Assembly (NCBI GenBank): GCA_003952965.2
Contig: CM025856.1
Coordinates: forward strand, 28,682,011-28,746,010
From: Morella rubra
Taxonomy: Eukaryota; Streptophyta; Magnoliopsida; Fagales; Myricaceae
Length of the DNA stretch: 64,000 bases
Direction: 5' to 3'
How positions within the stretch are numbered: position 1 is the stretch's first letter; every line of letters begins with the position of its first letter. The notes below the pieces were generated by a model. That model was not told the DNA's origin, searched no databases, and saw nothing but the letters and a program-made list of their open reading frames with translations. Below, in pieces: positions 1-12,045 of this stretch. Position numbers and translations under genes: made by a program.

Positions 1-990
1 GCAGTCATCGATACAATTGAGAATACGAGGTTTTCTCTCTTTTCTCCCCCGTCCCGCATCCTCCAAACCCAACCTCCCCCAACCTCGATTACTGGGCATT
101 TTTATTGCAGGAACATGAGTCATTTGTTTCTGTTGTGCAGTTAGGCAAGTCTTTTTTCTTTGTACCATACCATTTCTGGTAAGAATTTCTTCTGTACCAT
201 GACGTGGAGCTGTCCTGACGAGTTCTCTTCGTTTTTTTGTGACAGACTTTTGCTGCAATTTTTTTTGAAATTGTTTGAGTGGATCTTTTTCTGGTTGGGG
301 GGAAGAAAATAAAAGGTGATGAAGAATTTTCTTACGAACAATTCTGTTGGTTTCTTTCTCATTCTATCGTCGTGTAAGCTGGTGAGACTATTGTATACAA
401 CAAACTGAACAAAGTAGGGCAGAGTCCAAGAAGACACCTGTTTACATCACAGAGAAGGGGAAGGGTAACACAGCCCCTTTAGAAGATCATCCCGGACAAA
501 TCAAGGCAGCATAACAATTAGAATTCAACAAATTGCAGCTTAGTCAACTAATCTGCAAAATTCACCGTCTGTGGGATGTTATTAAGCTTTTTTGTTGCTG
601 GGCTTAGGGTATGTCTATAAATGACAGGGCTGGTTAATCCAGTTCCAAACTTTTTCTTTCAAATTTCTAGGTTATGGAAATCCTCACCGAAACTAGCACT
701 TTGTCAAACATTATAAGTAATGTTCGATTGTATGAAAATTTTAGAATATGAATCTAACTTTATAAACTTACAATCCCAACATTATTTTTATACATATATT
801 AATACAATTCAACGTTACTGTTTTTATAAATGTTAATATAACTCAACAACTTATACAATTTCAACCAAGTTTCCAAATGACCCTCCATTTCCATTTTCTT
901 GCTTATTTTCCTGCGTCCAGACACTCCCCTCCCATGCCAATGTAGAAAAGCGGCAAAAGCCCACCACCAGCCGGAAAAGGAAAAGCAAAC
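1..990. other. Intergenic, no gene seen
   Basis: No coding region is supported here. Open frames on the minus strand (about 141-437) are T/K-rich, lack any recognisable family signature and look like chance. The right half is AT-rich and contains a fragment of a dispersed MITE-like repeat (about 719-880). The last 100 bases are the upstream region of the PPR gene starting at 991. Confidence 0.6.
719..880. repeat. Fragment of a dispersed AT-rich MITE-like repeat
   Basis: The stretch starts with an AATGTTCGATTGTATGAAAA-like end followed by AATTTTAGAAT, then runs into a body of repeated 'aatacaattcaa'-type words. The same end and body occur at about 21114-21332 and 60749-60957, where a matching inverted end is also visible. 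Here the right end is not recognisable, so this copy looks truncated. The family was matched by eye only. Confidence 0.45.
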
Positions 991-2870
991 ATGGCATCGA
1001 TTCGATCGACCATAAAAAAGGGTTTAACTTCGACGCCTCAATTTTTGCTAATCCCTAATCTTATTCCAATCCAACGTTCATTCTGTCACAAACCGCTCAA
1101 TCCCAGTACTCTTCTCGCGAGATTGATTCACGAACCGAGCTCACGAATCAAAAGTGCGCTAGATTCCGAGGACATTTCTGCCCTCAAAGGCTCTGGATCT
1201 TCCTGGGAATTTATCGTCGCTTCTCTCAGATCTTCGTCTCCTCAGAAGGCCCAGCTGGTAATTGTCATTGTTACATTCTTTCTTTCCCTTTTACGCTTCT
1301 TGACTGTTCGGTCGATGAGAAAGTGTGGGATAAGCAAGGAAAGTGAAGAAATCTGTGTTATAAGAATAATGGGGAGTAAGTTTTTGGTGTCGCTATATCG
1401 GTGTCATAGAGTCATTATTCTTTCTTGCTTTTTCTACGCAATAAAATGGAACATTAGATAGAAACAGCCATGTTTTCCCCCCCTTCCACTTATTGAAAGA
1501 AAACATGAGGAATTAGGAAATGTACAACTTCAGATGAGTCTATTTCGTCACTTTTTCCGCATACAGTTGAGATTTGGTTCGTTAGTATCTAGTTACATCA
1601 AAGATTTGAACTTGTGTATAATGCATGATCGCTACATATTGATCTAGCGCTGGAAACTGAAAGTCGTGTGTGCATGTGTTTTTGTGCCTTTGTACGTCGG
1701 GGTTGGGGGGGGTTTAAGAAAACCTCGAAATCACTCGGCAGTTAATTGTAAGGATGTCATTTTTGGACGATTAAGACGTTCAGGAATCGAATGCTGGAAT
1801 ATGTGTGAATTTCACAGTGATTATCCTGGTTTTCCAATTCATACTTATGCTCATCCCATATTTCGAATGGTCAGGTGTTGGAATGGAGACTAGAGAAAAT
1901 GCTGGAAGAGAGTGTGAGAGACCCTGATTCCTTATCTGAGTTGATATATCTATGTGGAAAGGTTCAGAATGTCCCTCTTGCTATGACTGTCTTTACTTCT
2001 ATGGAGGCTCATGGAGTTAAACCCACTTCTTCTATTTTCAATTCCCTTATACATACTTGCTTGTCTTCAGGAAATGTACTGACAGCCCAGAGCTTGTTTG
2101 AGATAATGGAGAACTCGGAGGGCTATAAACCTAATTCTGAGACTTTTGATGCTTTCATATCGGCATTCTCAAATATGGGAAATGCTGATACTATGCAAGC
2201 TTGGTTCTCGGCCAAAGTGGCTGCTGGTTTCTATGCTGATCTTAAAACCTATGAATTGCTCATTTCGGGTTTTGTTAAAGCAAGAAAATATGAGAGTGCT
2301 GATAACTTATATGAGGAAATGATGGTATCTGGACTCAGGCCAAACATAACCATACTGGAAAATCTACTTGAAGGGCTTTGCAAGTGGAGGAGTTTTGGCC
2401 ACGCCAAAGAGTTCTTGAACTCTGTGCTTGATGGTGGATGGAGAATTAGTGGCCAGATGGCTCAGAGCCTGGTGGGATTGTGTGTTGAAGCAGGGACAGT
2501 GGAAGATATGGAGGAGCTACTCGTAACTTTGACCAATGCCAATCAAGCTTCCGAGATTCTGTCAGCTGTGCACTGTGGGATTATAAGGATGTATGCCATG
2601 TCAGATAGGTTGGACGACGTGGAACATTCTGTTGGTAGGATGTTAAAACATGGCTTGTCATTCAATTCCCCTGATGATGTTGACAAAGTAATTTGCTCTT
2701 ACTTCAGGGGGGCGGCTTATGATCGGCTAGACTTGTTATTGGAACAGATAAAGGGTTGTGTGCTCAGACGATCAACTTATGATTTGTTGATAGCTGGCTA
2801 TCGAAGAGCAGGTTTGTCTGAAAAATTAGATGTGGTGATGAAGCATATGAAATCAGCTGGATTGTTATAG
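991..2870 (+). CDS. P-type pentatricopeptide repeat protein, 420 aa, two exons
   Basis: Exons 991-1257 and 1875-2870, phase-0 intron with GT at 1258 and AG before 1875; joined product is about 420 residues. The N-terminus (MASIRSTIKK..., basic, Ser-rich) looks like a mitochondrial or plastid transit peptide. From about residue 110 there are 35-residue helical-hairpin repeats of P-type PPR kind, e.g. KPTSSIFNSLIHTCLSSGN, KTYELLISGFVKARKYE and RPNITILENLLEGLCK. There is no E, DYW or other editing tail, so a role in organelle RNA stabilisation, splicing or translation is more likely than editing; that is inferred from the family. I cannot assign a named orthologue. The ATG chosen is the first in frame and sits just after a purine-rich leader. 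Confidence 0.85.
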
Positions 2871-3917
2871 TATTTTGTGCAGTGTTAAGAGCAAATTGAT
2901 ATGGTCTCTCATGCATTTACGCATAGCATCAGAAGGAATGCATATGAGTGCCTCTGTAAAACATGGTGGATTTGGCTCAAACCCAGAAAATGGGCTACTC
3001 CAGTATATGTAGCTTCAAAATTAAGCAGGGATTCCTTTTTTGTAGTATTGAGTTGGCCACGTTCTGAACCCGAATGAAGTGCTTGATGGAAGCTATTATC
3101 AAATTTTGCATTTGCTAGACATAGAATTGAACTCCTGGAAAGAGTCTTTGTTACCAGAAGGTGTAATCATACTTCATACTCCTAGAAACACTTTTCTACG
3201 TTTTCTGAGTGAAGAGTAATGTCTGGAGTTTTAGGCTTATGGAGCCAAAAAGTCCTTGACTGGTATCTCTTGACAGCAGACAGGCGTGAAATCGAAGTTG
3301 CTGGGGAAAAGATCCCGTCCAATCATTCTTGTCTACTATGTTTGGCACAAAAATAGTTTTCTGATCCAAAGATGATTTTACATCGATTAAAATTTTTTTT
3401 TTTATTAAAACTGTACATCAAATATTTTCAATCTTTATTTTATAACAAACGCTAATAAAAATTATTCTACTAATTCTCAATTTTATAAACGGTAAAAAAT
3501 TCAAAATTCAAAATTTTTCACAACTATTTTTTTTTTTCAAATTCTAACAACACTTTACAAACTCTAACTTTTACAAATACTAATAGAATCTGTATTATCT
3601 TACATACAAAAAATTTCAACAAATTTTTTTTTTCATCCAAACATGGAGCAAAATTTTTGAAATTCTTCCGCTACAGCGCCGCCATTAAATTGTATTTACA
3701 ATATTCTCGGGAGTTAGAATGTTTACAAATTCATAATATTTTTCTTGACTTAAAAAAAAAGAATATGTAAATATAATTCAACTGGGTTAATTGGAAATCA
3801 ACACTTTTACATCAATGCAACATCATATCATATTCAAATCTCTATCACCTGGAATTTGTTGCTGGATATGCTCTAACGATCACACTAATTTGGAGAGCCT
3901 AATCACATCAATAGTCG
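2871..3917. other. Intergenic between PPR and PERK genes
   Basis: The first 500 bases are likely the 3' UTR and downstream flank of the PPR gene. About 3385-3650 is a very AT-rich repeat-like stretch with words such as 'ttacaaactctaac' and 'aatactaatagaatctg' that recur at about 21350-21560 and 41440-41600. No gene is supported. Confidence 0.55.
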
Positions 3918-6900
3918 ATGTCGTCTTCTTATTCTCCAGCCTTGTCACCGCAGCCATCAAATTCTCCGGCAACCATGCTGCCAAGTCCACCACCGGCTGT
4001 AGACTATACCAGTAGTCAGCAAATAGCGCCAATAACATTGGATTCCCCACCACCACCAGCTTCTTCGCCTCCTCCTCAAGAAGTAGCACCACCGCCTACA
4101 GATTCACTGCCTCCTCTAATCTCTCCTCCAGCCATTCCAACACCTCCCATTATGTCTCCGCCTCCTCCAACCATTCCAACACAGCCCATTATATCTCCTC
4201 TTCCTCCTACAGCCATTCCCACACCTCCCATTATATCTCCTCCTCCAGCCATTCCAACACACCCCATTGTATCTCCTCCTCCTCTAGCCATTCCAACACC
4301 TCCCATTATATCTCCTCCTCCTCCAGCCATTCCAATACCCCCCATCATATCTCCTCCTCCACCAATAAGTACCACACCCTATACACGACCACAACCACTG
4401 CCACTTTCAGCCCCTGCCACTCCTCTTGCTCCACCACCACAACCACTGCCACCTTCAACCATTCCCACTCCTATAGCTCCACCAGAAGCTGCACTACCTC
4501 CTCAACCTCAACCTCAACCTCAACCTCAACCTGCTCCACTCACTTCTCCTCCAATTCAGCCGGGAACTTCTCCTCCTGTATCTCCATCTACCCCAGAGAA
4601 TTCGTCTCCTCCCCCTCAGGCTGTTCCATTAAGGGCAACTTTTTCCCATCCGCCCCATCAACCTCTCCCTTACTGCCAAGAACTCCTCCGTTACCTCCAC
4701 CTCCGGTATCATCCTCAGCTCGACCACCTGCAGAGCTTAATGGATCACCACCGGCACCAGCATTGGCATCTCTACCACCGACACGCAATTCTCCCCAAGC
4801 TCCAACGTTTGTGATATCCCCGCAGCCACAGCCAGCAAACCGGAGTCTGCCGGCGAAGCCAGCCGCAGGACAGTCTCATATATCAACAGGGTTTGCAGTT
4901 GGATGCACGATTGGTGTGGTTCTTTCGGCTATCATTGTGCTTGGCCTTTTATTTGTTTGCTGCCAACGCAAGAGAAAAAAGAAATGCGAGTCTGTGGAGG
5001 CTAGCAGTGAATTACACTACTCAGCGACGAAAGGTAATGGATTAGTTAGTTGTTTCATTTCTGGCAAAATTTTCTGCTGTGACTTCCCCATTGAGTTTGA
5101 TTGTAGCGACTCATTCATTCTGTCTTAGGGGAATTGACACATGAGTTTTTTTCTGTAGGCCAAAAAAAAAATATACATATATATATTGATCTATAAGTTC
5201 TGATTTAACTTGACTGCGATTATCTGTGGTACTATTTGTCAACAATACTTGAATTATACCGTCACTCGCTTCTTTGGATTCGGTCACGCTGTAGTACCCC
5301 AACATCCACAAAAGAATGTTCTGTGTCCAGGGGCACAGACGCTCAAAGTGGTACCAAATGCCTGTTATCCCTGCCTCCTCACATGAGCTGCTGTGGTGAT
5401 TCTTGTTCCATTAATTTAGGATCTGGATATCCAATCCCACTGAATCTCTCACGTGGAACTTACATATATGATCAATTGGTGAGAGCCACCAGTGGCTTCT
5501 CGGAGGCCAACCTTCTTGGACAGGGCGGCTTTGGGTATGTCTACAAAGGAGTCCTTCCGGAGGGGCTGGAAATAGCAGTTAAGCAGTTAAAGATGGACAG
5601 CAAGCAGGGGGAGAAGGAGTTTCAGGCCGAGGTTGAGACCATTAGTCGGGCGCACCACAAACATCTCGTTTTATTGCATGGCTACTGCATTTTTGGGGCA
5701 GAAAGGTTGCTTGTTTACGAGTTTGCTCCAAACAAAACCTTGGAATTTCACTTACATGGTGAGTCGATTATTTGTATATATGCTGTTCTGATAAAAATCA
5801 TTACAAAACTTCTATCTTTAGGTATGGTGTCACTAATTGATTCAATGTGTTCCAGGAGAAGGGCAGCCGGTACTCGACTGGGCAGCCAGAATGAAAATTG
5901 CTGTTGGGTCTGGAAAAGGACTAGCATATCTTCACGAAGATTGTGAGTTTGACAGATGCTCTCTCTCTCTCTCTCTCAAATATCTCTGTCTCTCTCTAAG
6001 TGTAATTGGGAAAATTATTTTAGTTGATATATATTTTCCTTCATAAAGAAGAACGAATGTGGGGTTCGGACAGCAGTCCAGTACTAGACATGCTTTGCTG
6101 TTGAGGAAATGCATCATGACATTTTATCTGATAGCTATTCATATCACACAGCTAGCCTTTGGTCACCCATCTACTAAATCACTCGTCCCAAATGGAAATT
6201 GTCAATTTTCTCATCAAACCAGCTGTTATTTATCTCAATATAAGCAACAGCTTCATTGTCTAACCGGGTGAGCATTTACCTTGTGGCATGCATGCATCAG
6301 AGTCTAGCTCTCATGAGAATAACTCTTGCCTGCAGGTAATCCAGCGATCATTCATCGGGATATCAAGGCTTCCAATATTCTTCTTGACTTTGGGTTGGAG
6401 GCAAAGGTAGGACTCGTGGAGACAATTGTTTTAGTCTTTTGTTTGAATCTAACCATGTGGTTGTGCTATTTATCTTTGCCAATTAACTCGACTTACCTGT
6501 TATTTTGTTCACGATGAAACCGAGTATGATTTTCAGGTTTCAGATTTTGGGCTAGCAAAAATATTTGATGATAGCATTACGCACATCACCACTCGAGTGG
6601 TGGGAACCTTTGGGTAAGATCATCTTCTTTGACCATTGCCGTGGCTTCACCACATCCCTTGAGCATAAAATTATTGGTCTGTTCGCATTGACCTAGTATT
6701 CTTAACAGTACTTCCTTCTTTTCACGTGATCATCTGGCTTGCTTCTCTTGGCCTTCCGCTACTTACTTTATTGAGTATCCTCTAATATTGACGTCTGACT
6801 GTTAATGCCTAGTCAACCTAGTTGCTGAAGTTGATCATAAGTTGAATTTCCTCTTTCTATTTTAAGTTCTCTGAAAATTTCGATCATTTCACCCTGTCTA

Positions 6901-8206
6901 GGATTAGGTTGTCCTTTGGCCAAGTTGTGGAGGACAACGTACGGTGGCCGATATGACAAGCATTGACATGTTCTTCCCCAACATAAAATGCTCACTGCTT
7001 GCAGGTACCTGGCTCCAGACTATGCATCAAGTGGTCAATTAACAGAGAAATCAGACGTTTATTCATACGGGGTCGTGCTCTTAGAACTCATTACTGGACG
7101 TCCACCTATCACTACTGAAACAGAATCCTCATGGAAGGAAGGCCTGGTTGATTGGGTGAGTTTCTCTTGATAGCTGCTATAAGATTTCCTTTGGCTGGTT
7201 TCGACATGGTCCACTAGTCATTAAGAAACAGGTAGAAAAACAAAACAAGAAGAAAAAATCTCAACTCTTTTAAAGAACGTCCATGCGAAACATTTCGTGA
7301 CAGTAACCTGTTCAACTTCAAGTACTCTGTGGCCTTACAGACACGATGAAATCGGATATTAGTAACAAAATCCCTTTGTCTTGGCCCTACAGGCTAGGCC
7401 TTTGCTCTCTCAAGCACTACAAGACAGCAATTTTGATGCCCTTGTTGATCCAAGATTGCTGAGTAATTACAACACCACCGAGATGGCTAGAATGACTGCT
7501 TGTGCTGCTGCATGTGTGCGCCTTTCACCATGGCTTCGACCGCAAATGGGCCAGGTAATCCAATTTTTTCCTTTTCCTCCCCCATTTGATTGTCCCTTTT
7601 TCTTTTTCCCTTTTGAGCTAGAGGCCCTCAAACCCCGATAAAATATCTATCCATTGGGAAAATGTAATTTTCATTTTCCGCAGCCTTCTTGACATACTCC
7701 TGTGATGATTCCTCTCAAGTTTTTGAGATTCAATTAGGCAAACCCTAAAATTTCTCTCAGCCCTTCTTCTTGGTTAGTGTAAATAATTTAAGCCTCCAGC
7801 GAGCCTGGGGCTTCACAACAACAAAACTGCACAAAGTTCAAGTCTTCCTACTCGGAGACAGTAGAATCTTCTTCTGAATTCCTGAAACCTTGATGTAGAG
7901 TAAGAAAAATATTCATGCTAACCAAAGATTTAAAACTATTTTGAGACCAACCAGATAGTTCAAGCGTTAGAAGGACATCTTTCCCTGACGGATCTTGCCG
8001 AGAGAACGCAATCGCAACACAGCAGTCTGTGCAGATCTTCAGGAAGTTCAACTTTTGATGCCCAGAAATGCATGGATGATACGAAGAAGCACAATATGAC
8101 ATGGGTAAGTCAGGACTCTGGCAGCAGTAGATCGAGTTCCGGAAGTACCAGTGAATATGGTCTTAACCCGTCCAACTCAAGTGGAGATTTCCAGCAAACA
8201 TCCTGA
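3918..8206 (+). CDS. PERK-type proline-rich receptor-like kinase, 8 exons, frame break in exon 1
   Basis: Plasma-membrane Ser/Thr kinase with an extensin-like wall-facing domain. Exons: 3918-5033, about 5339-5758, 5856-5942, 6336-6406, 6537-6613, 7005-7155, 7393-7554, 7955-8206; only the second acceptor is uncertain. Order: Pro-rich ectodomain (about residues 1-320, many PPxPP and Ser-Pro blocks), one membrane helix ([19 protein letters not shown]) followed by basic RKRKKK, then a kinase with [11 protein letters not shown] loop, IAVKQLK lysine, [12 protein letters not shown] catalytic loop and SDFGLAK. The APE motif reads APD. The C-terminal tail ends in [13 protein letters not shown], typical of PERKs, which fixes the last exon. 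Oddity: the Pro-rich frame from 3918 and the frame of the membrane helix differ by one base and cross at the T-run 4640-4644, so either the gene is mutated or the assembly lost one T. PERKs are linked to wall sensing and growth control. Confidence 0.88.
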
Positions 8207-9016
8207 GATCGAGATAGCAGACATGAAGGAGGAGTCTCGAGAGCCGAGATATGGATGGAAATTTTGGTGCGTGATGCTCGTTTTTCTTTCTGTGGGAGCA
8301 TGCATACCTGTTGAAAGAAAATGACTCAAATATGCTTTCGAACATTCAACCGGGTGCTTATATTTCAGGTTGATTTTGCGAACATCACCTATGTTTTTTC
8401 ATTTTTACTGTGCAATGCCATAATTGGATGGACCTTTATGCTCATAAATGGTAAAACCTATATTATTAGTACACGGGTACAATCTGTTTACGCATGTGAC
8501 ACAAATGATGGACTGGTCCAAATCCGCATTCACGGCCCACTCGTGATGGGCTTTCTTCCAGTCCTCACTTCCTTCTCGGGCTCCAAGTGTGCCTCCAATA
8601 GAAATTCAGAAAAAGAACCCGGCACCCATGAATTCATGAGAGACTTTCTCATCGCTATGTACTTATAAGAGAGAAGTCAACAGAGGACAAGAGAGAATAA
8701 AACCGGCCACACACCCGATTTGATACAAACCCCCCAAGCAATCTCAGAACTAATAGCCATAGGAAAGGGCGAAAATGAAGGAGAGCTTTATTGATTGAAA
8801 ATGACAGAATCGCAAAACAATGTCAATTCTCTTGTATTCCAAGTGAAGAACCATGCCAGCGTAAGAAATCTGATTGCATCACTTCCCACATCCGAACTTT
8901 AAAAACCTAACCCGGAATTTTGGGGGATCTCAGTGGACTGTCTACTTCTCAGTCCTGTATTTCCACTATAATCAGAGCAAGGCCTGGGTCAAAAGATGGA
9001 ACAGGTTGACAACTCA
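8207..9016. other. Intergenic between convergent PERK and Mpv17 genes
   Basis: 3' flanks of two convergent genes. The open frame at about 8321-8668 has no recognisable domain and no splice context; I see nothing else in this stretch. Confidence 0.55.
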
Positions 9017-12000
9017 TCACCCACCTTGGCCTTTTTGTTCCTTCACAGTCAGAACAGATTTCAACCACTTCTTCCAAGGGGCATCCTGTTGCTGCTCAAT
9101 CCATGACAAGAAACAGCTATCCACCAAGCAGAAGAAGTTCACATAAAGAAGCTGATACCTCACAGGTATATAACGGAAATTCACAACTTGAACAAGTGGC
9201 CATATCCCTCCTTCCAAAACCAAGGCCGGGAGAAAATCCCTCTTCACGTCTTCCTTGATTTGTGGGACACTCTTTCCAGTTGAAAACCCCATGTAGGTGA
9301 AAAATAGGAGTAAATCCAATGGGCCAAAGATTATCCCATCAAGAGCAACTTTTGTAGCAACAAATCGAAAGGAATTGGGTTGCCATAGGAGTCGCAACCT
9401 TATAAATCGGTCCAAACCTTCATACCTACAAACAAGTAACAAGAAATAGATTGACACACTAATATACACATCTGTCTTGTTTTGTTCCCATGAAGTATCA
9501 AAATTACTCACAGACATACCTCCCCTTCAAGCTGAAAGCATATACAGAAGTTTGCACAAATTATTAAGGTAGCCCAAGAAGAGCAACAAATGGCAAAAGT
9601 GACTATGTTAAATGCTATCAGCTTGAGTTTTGGCAAGCTTCTTTTAGATTTACCTGAGAGTCCAATGGAGGTCTAGAGTATTTCAACCAGCACTAAGATC
9701 ACCGCCCCTTTCATGTAGATGAATAGTGAACAAAATTTGGCATTATAAAACTTTATCTCTGAGTATCATATGCTTACCAGAAGTGGCCAACTGGCCCAAC
9801 AAATCCAAATCCAAACAAGCTCGTTGTAGCCACTCGTTTCCAGTTGATTTTGAGCTCCTTCTCTTTCTCCTGACAAATGAAGGAAAGATTAGTCATCCAA
9901 ACAGAACTTTCTGGACATGTAATTAGGCAATAGATACAAGTCACATCATAAGAAACGTGATGGATAGGTCAATGATTGCAGTGACTAGTTAATTGTTCTC
10001 AGGCAAAATGGGTCTGAGCTTATCTTCTACCACTGGACATCTCTCTTTTATAAATATACAAATCAGCCAAACAGGCAGGCGACTGATCTATTTATTTCCC
10101 CTTTGTTTTCTGACCTTTATCTTCTATAAGGAGAATCAAATTCCTGATTTTAATAAAGCTCGATGCAGTCCAAAAGAAGCTGAAACATGCTCAACATATG
10201 AACATATATCACGAGGATGATACAGCTGGTTCTAATTCAATCACCTCCATTTTAGTTCTAATTGCTGCAGCCATGTGCAATATCCTTTCCAAACATCAAT
10301 TCATAGAAATAAACATTACAACCATTGTAAAGAAGAAAAGTGGCAGAAAAACCAACGATTATAACCATAGAGAAGCCAAAATTAAACCTTTGCTAGAGGT
10401 CAGATAAACAAAGAACAACAGCATGAACAGGTATAGACATGACCTACATCAGTCTATTTCATCATTAAGATCATCCCACATAAAAGAAAATGCAATTCAG
10501 AAAAATTCAGCTGGTCTTTAAACAAAAGAAAAAAATTAAGCTAGACAATTGCATCTGGCGCCCACATAAAAGATGATGGCCAATAAACTCTCAACAATCA
10601 AATAAGCAGCTTGAAACACACTGAAGAACCCAGCAATCTCACGAGTCCTGGATTTGCAAGCCACAAGCAAAAATACTTCATTTGAATTGCCCTATCCTAC
10701 ATGTTCCTACAAAAACTGGATAGTCAAGGTGTATTCTATAATATCTATCCTCCAGTGTTTCTTCTTATGACAATCTCCCCCTAAACTGTTCCAGTGCGCT
10801 GTAATGCAACAGAATCTCCGTGGCTCTTTTGCCAGCAGTTCTTTGCAATGGATAAAGTTCAGCCATTTTGCCTTAAACTTTGACCTATTAAATCCTGAAT
10901 AACCTACAAAAGCTGAGCCTTTTTGTTTGCAGTTCCATATATCATACCATATCTCCAACCCACTGTATCCCAATCATTTAGCAATAGTTGACAAGTTTCC
11001 ACGTACTTTCTCGCATCATAGACAAACTAAAACCTGAGATCCCCTAATGGCATGGGATTTTCAGGAAACGTAGGGAGAGAGACAGAAACTTCAATTACGG
11101 TGTCGGAATATTTTATGTGAATTGTCCAAAGTAAGAATCCAACCGGCATTTTGCATAGCTCTCTTTCAAAACCATACCATTTAGTACAATGGCTATCGCA
11201 TTAGCCGCTTAAGTTTAGTTTTGAGAAAACTTTACCTTGATCTTGTGAAGCCCAGAAAAGTAGTCAGATATCTCAAATCAAACCCAACATCAACAAGTGG
11301 ATAAAGACAAATCTATACTGAATGTGGACGCAATCAAATTATTTGAGTGCAAAAGGTTATTCATTCTAGAATCCTATTGAGGAGAATTGCTCCACATACT
11401 TGATGTCTGAAAGCCAGTATTTAGTAGGCCCGTAGGGCACATGCAAAAAACTGCTCCATTCATTGCCTTTTTCAACTTACATTTTAGACACATCATGAGT
11501 ACTTTATTAGAATCTTCTCTCAATACTTAGTTCCTTCATTTCCCATTTGAAACCACACAATCCACTACATCTAACGTAACTAAAGGAACAACGCTAGAAA
11601 CAACAAGAAACCCGCCGTAAAAGACTCAAAGAACGAGCCGAGCCGTGGAAGAACGCGGGGATATAAAGATACCCAATTTTCCAGACAGTGAATATCCGCA
11701 CAGGTCCAAATAAGTGAACAAAAACGGCAAGCAAAAGGGGGAAACAAAAGCAGAATCGAATAGACCCAATTCCAAAACACGAAACGATCACTTTGAGAGA
11801 GAATAAACGTCGGCATCTTTTTACAGGAAGAAGATCATAGGACTATATCTTTTTACAGAAAGGGGGATAGGAGTGTTTCCTTGATGAGTGCTGACCTGAA
11901 TTTGCTGATGTTTCTTGGCAGTGTAGGTGGTGATGGTCTGAGCGGCTATATCTCCAAATCCCCATATCACACCGGAGCTGATGACCTGCGTCTTAACTGG

Positions 12001-12045
12001 GTGCACAGCCAAGCAATTCTGGTACCATTTCCACAACTTCAACAT
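9017..12045 (-). CDS. Mpv17/PMP22 family membrane protein, 216 aa, 3 exons
   Basis: Minus-strand exons 11896-12045, 9778-9869 and 9017-9425; phases 0 and 2 close exactly to 216 residues, with a Trp codon split across the second intron. The start MLKLWKWYQNCLAVHPVKTQ and later GFGFVGPVGHFWYEGLDRF, DGIIFGPLDL and WPLVQVVNFRYIPVRYQ are the hallmarks of the Mpv17/PMP22 family, small proteins with about four membrane helices in peroxisomal, mitochondrial or plastid membranes thought to act as channels or permeability regulators. The closest relative I remember is Arabidopsis At3g24570. Intron 1 is about 2 kb and holds no recognisable gene. The gene ends facing PERK and starts back to back with the PPR gene on the plus strand. 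Confidence 0.9.

Noticed and set aside
4076-4788. Gly/Met-rich ORFs on the minus strand
   Set aside because: Antisense shadow of the proline-rich PERK exon; composition follows from the repeats.
5236-5338. Upstream part of the second PERK open frame as coding
   Set aside because: It does not resemble PERK and precedes the only acceptor in correct phase (AG at 5337-5338); treated as intron, although the exact acceptor is not certain.
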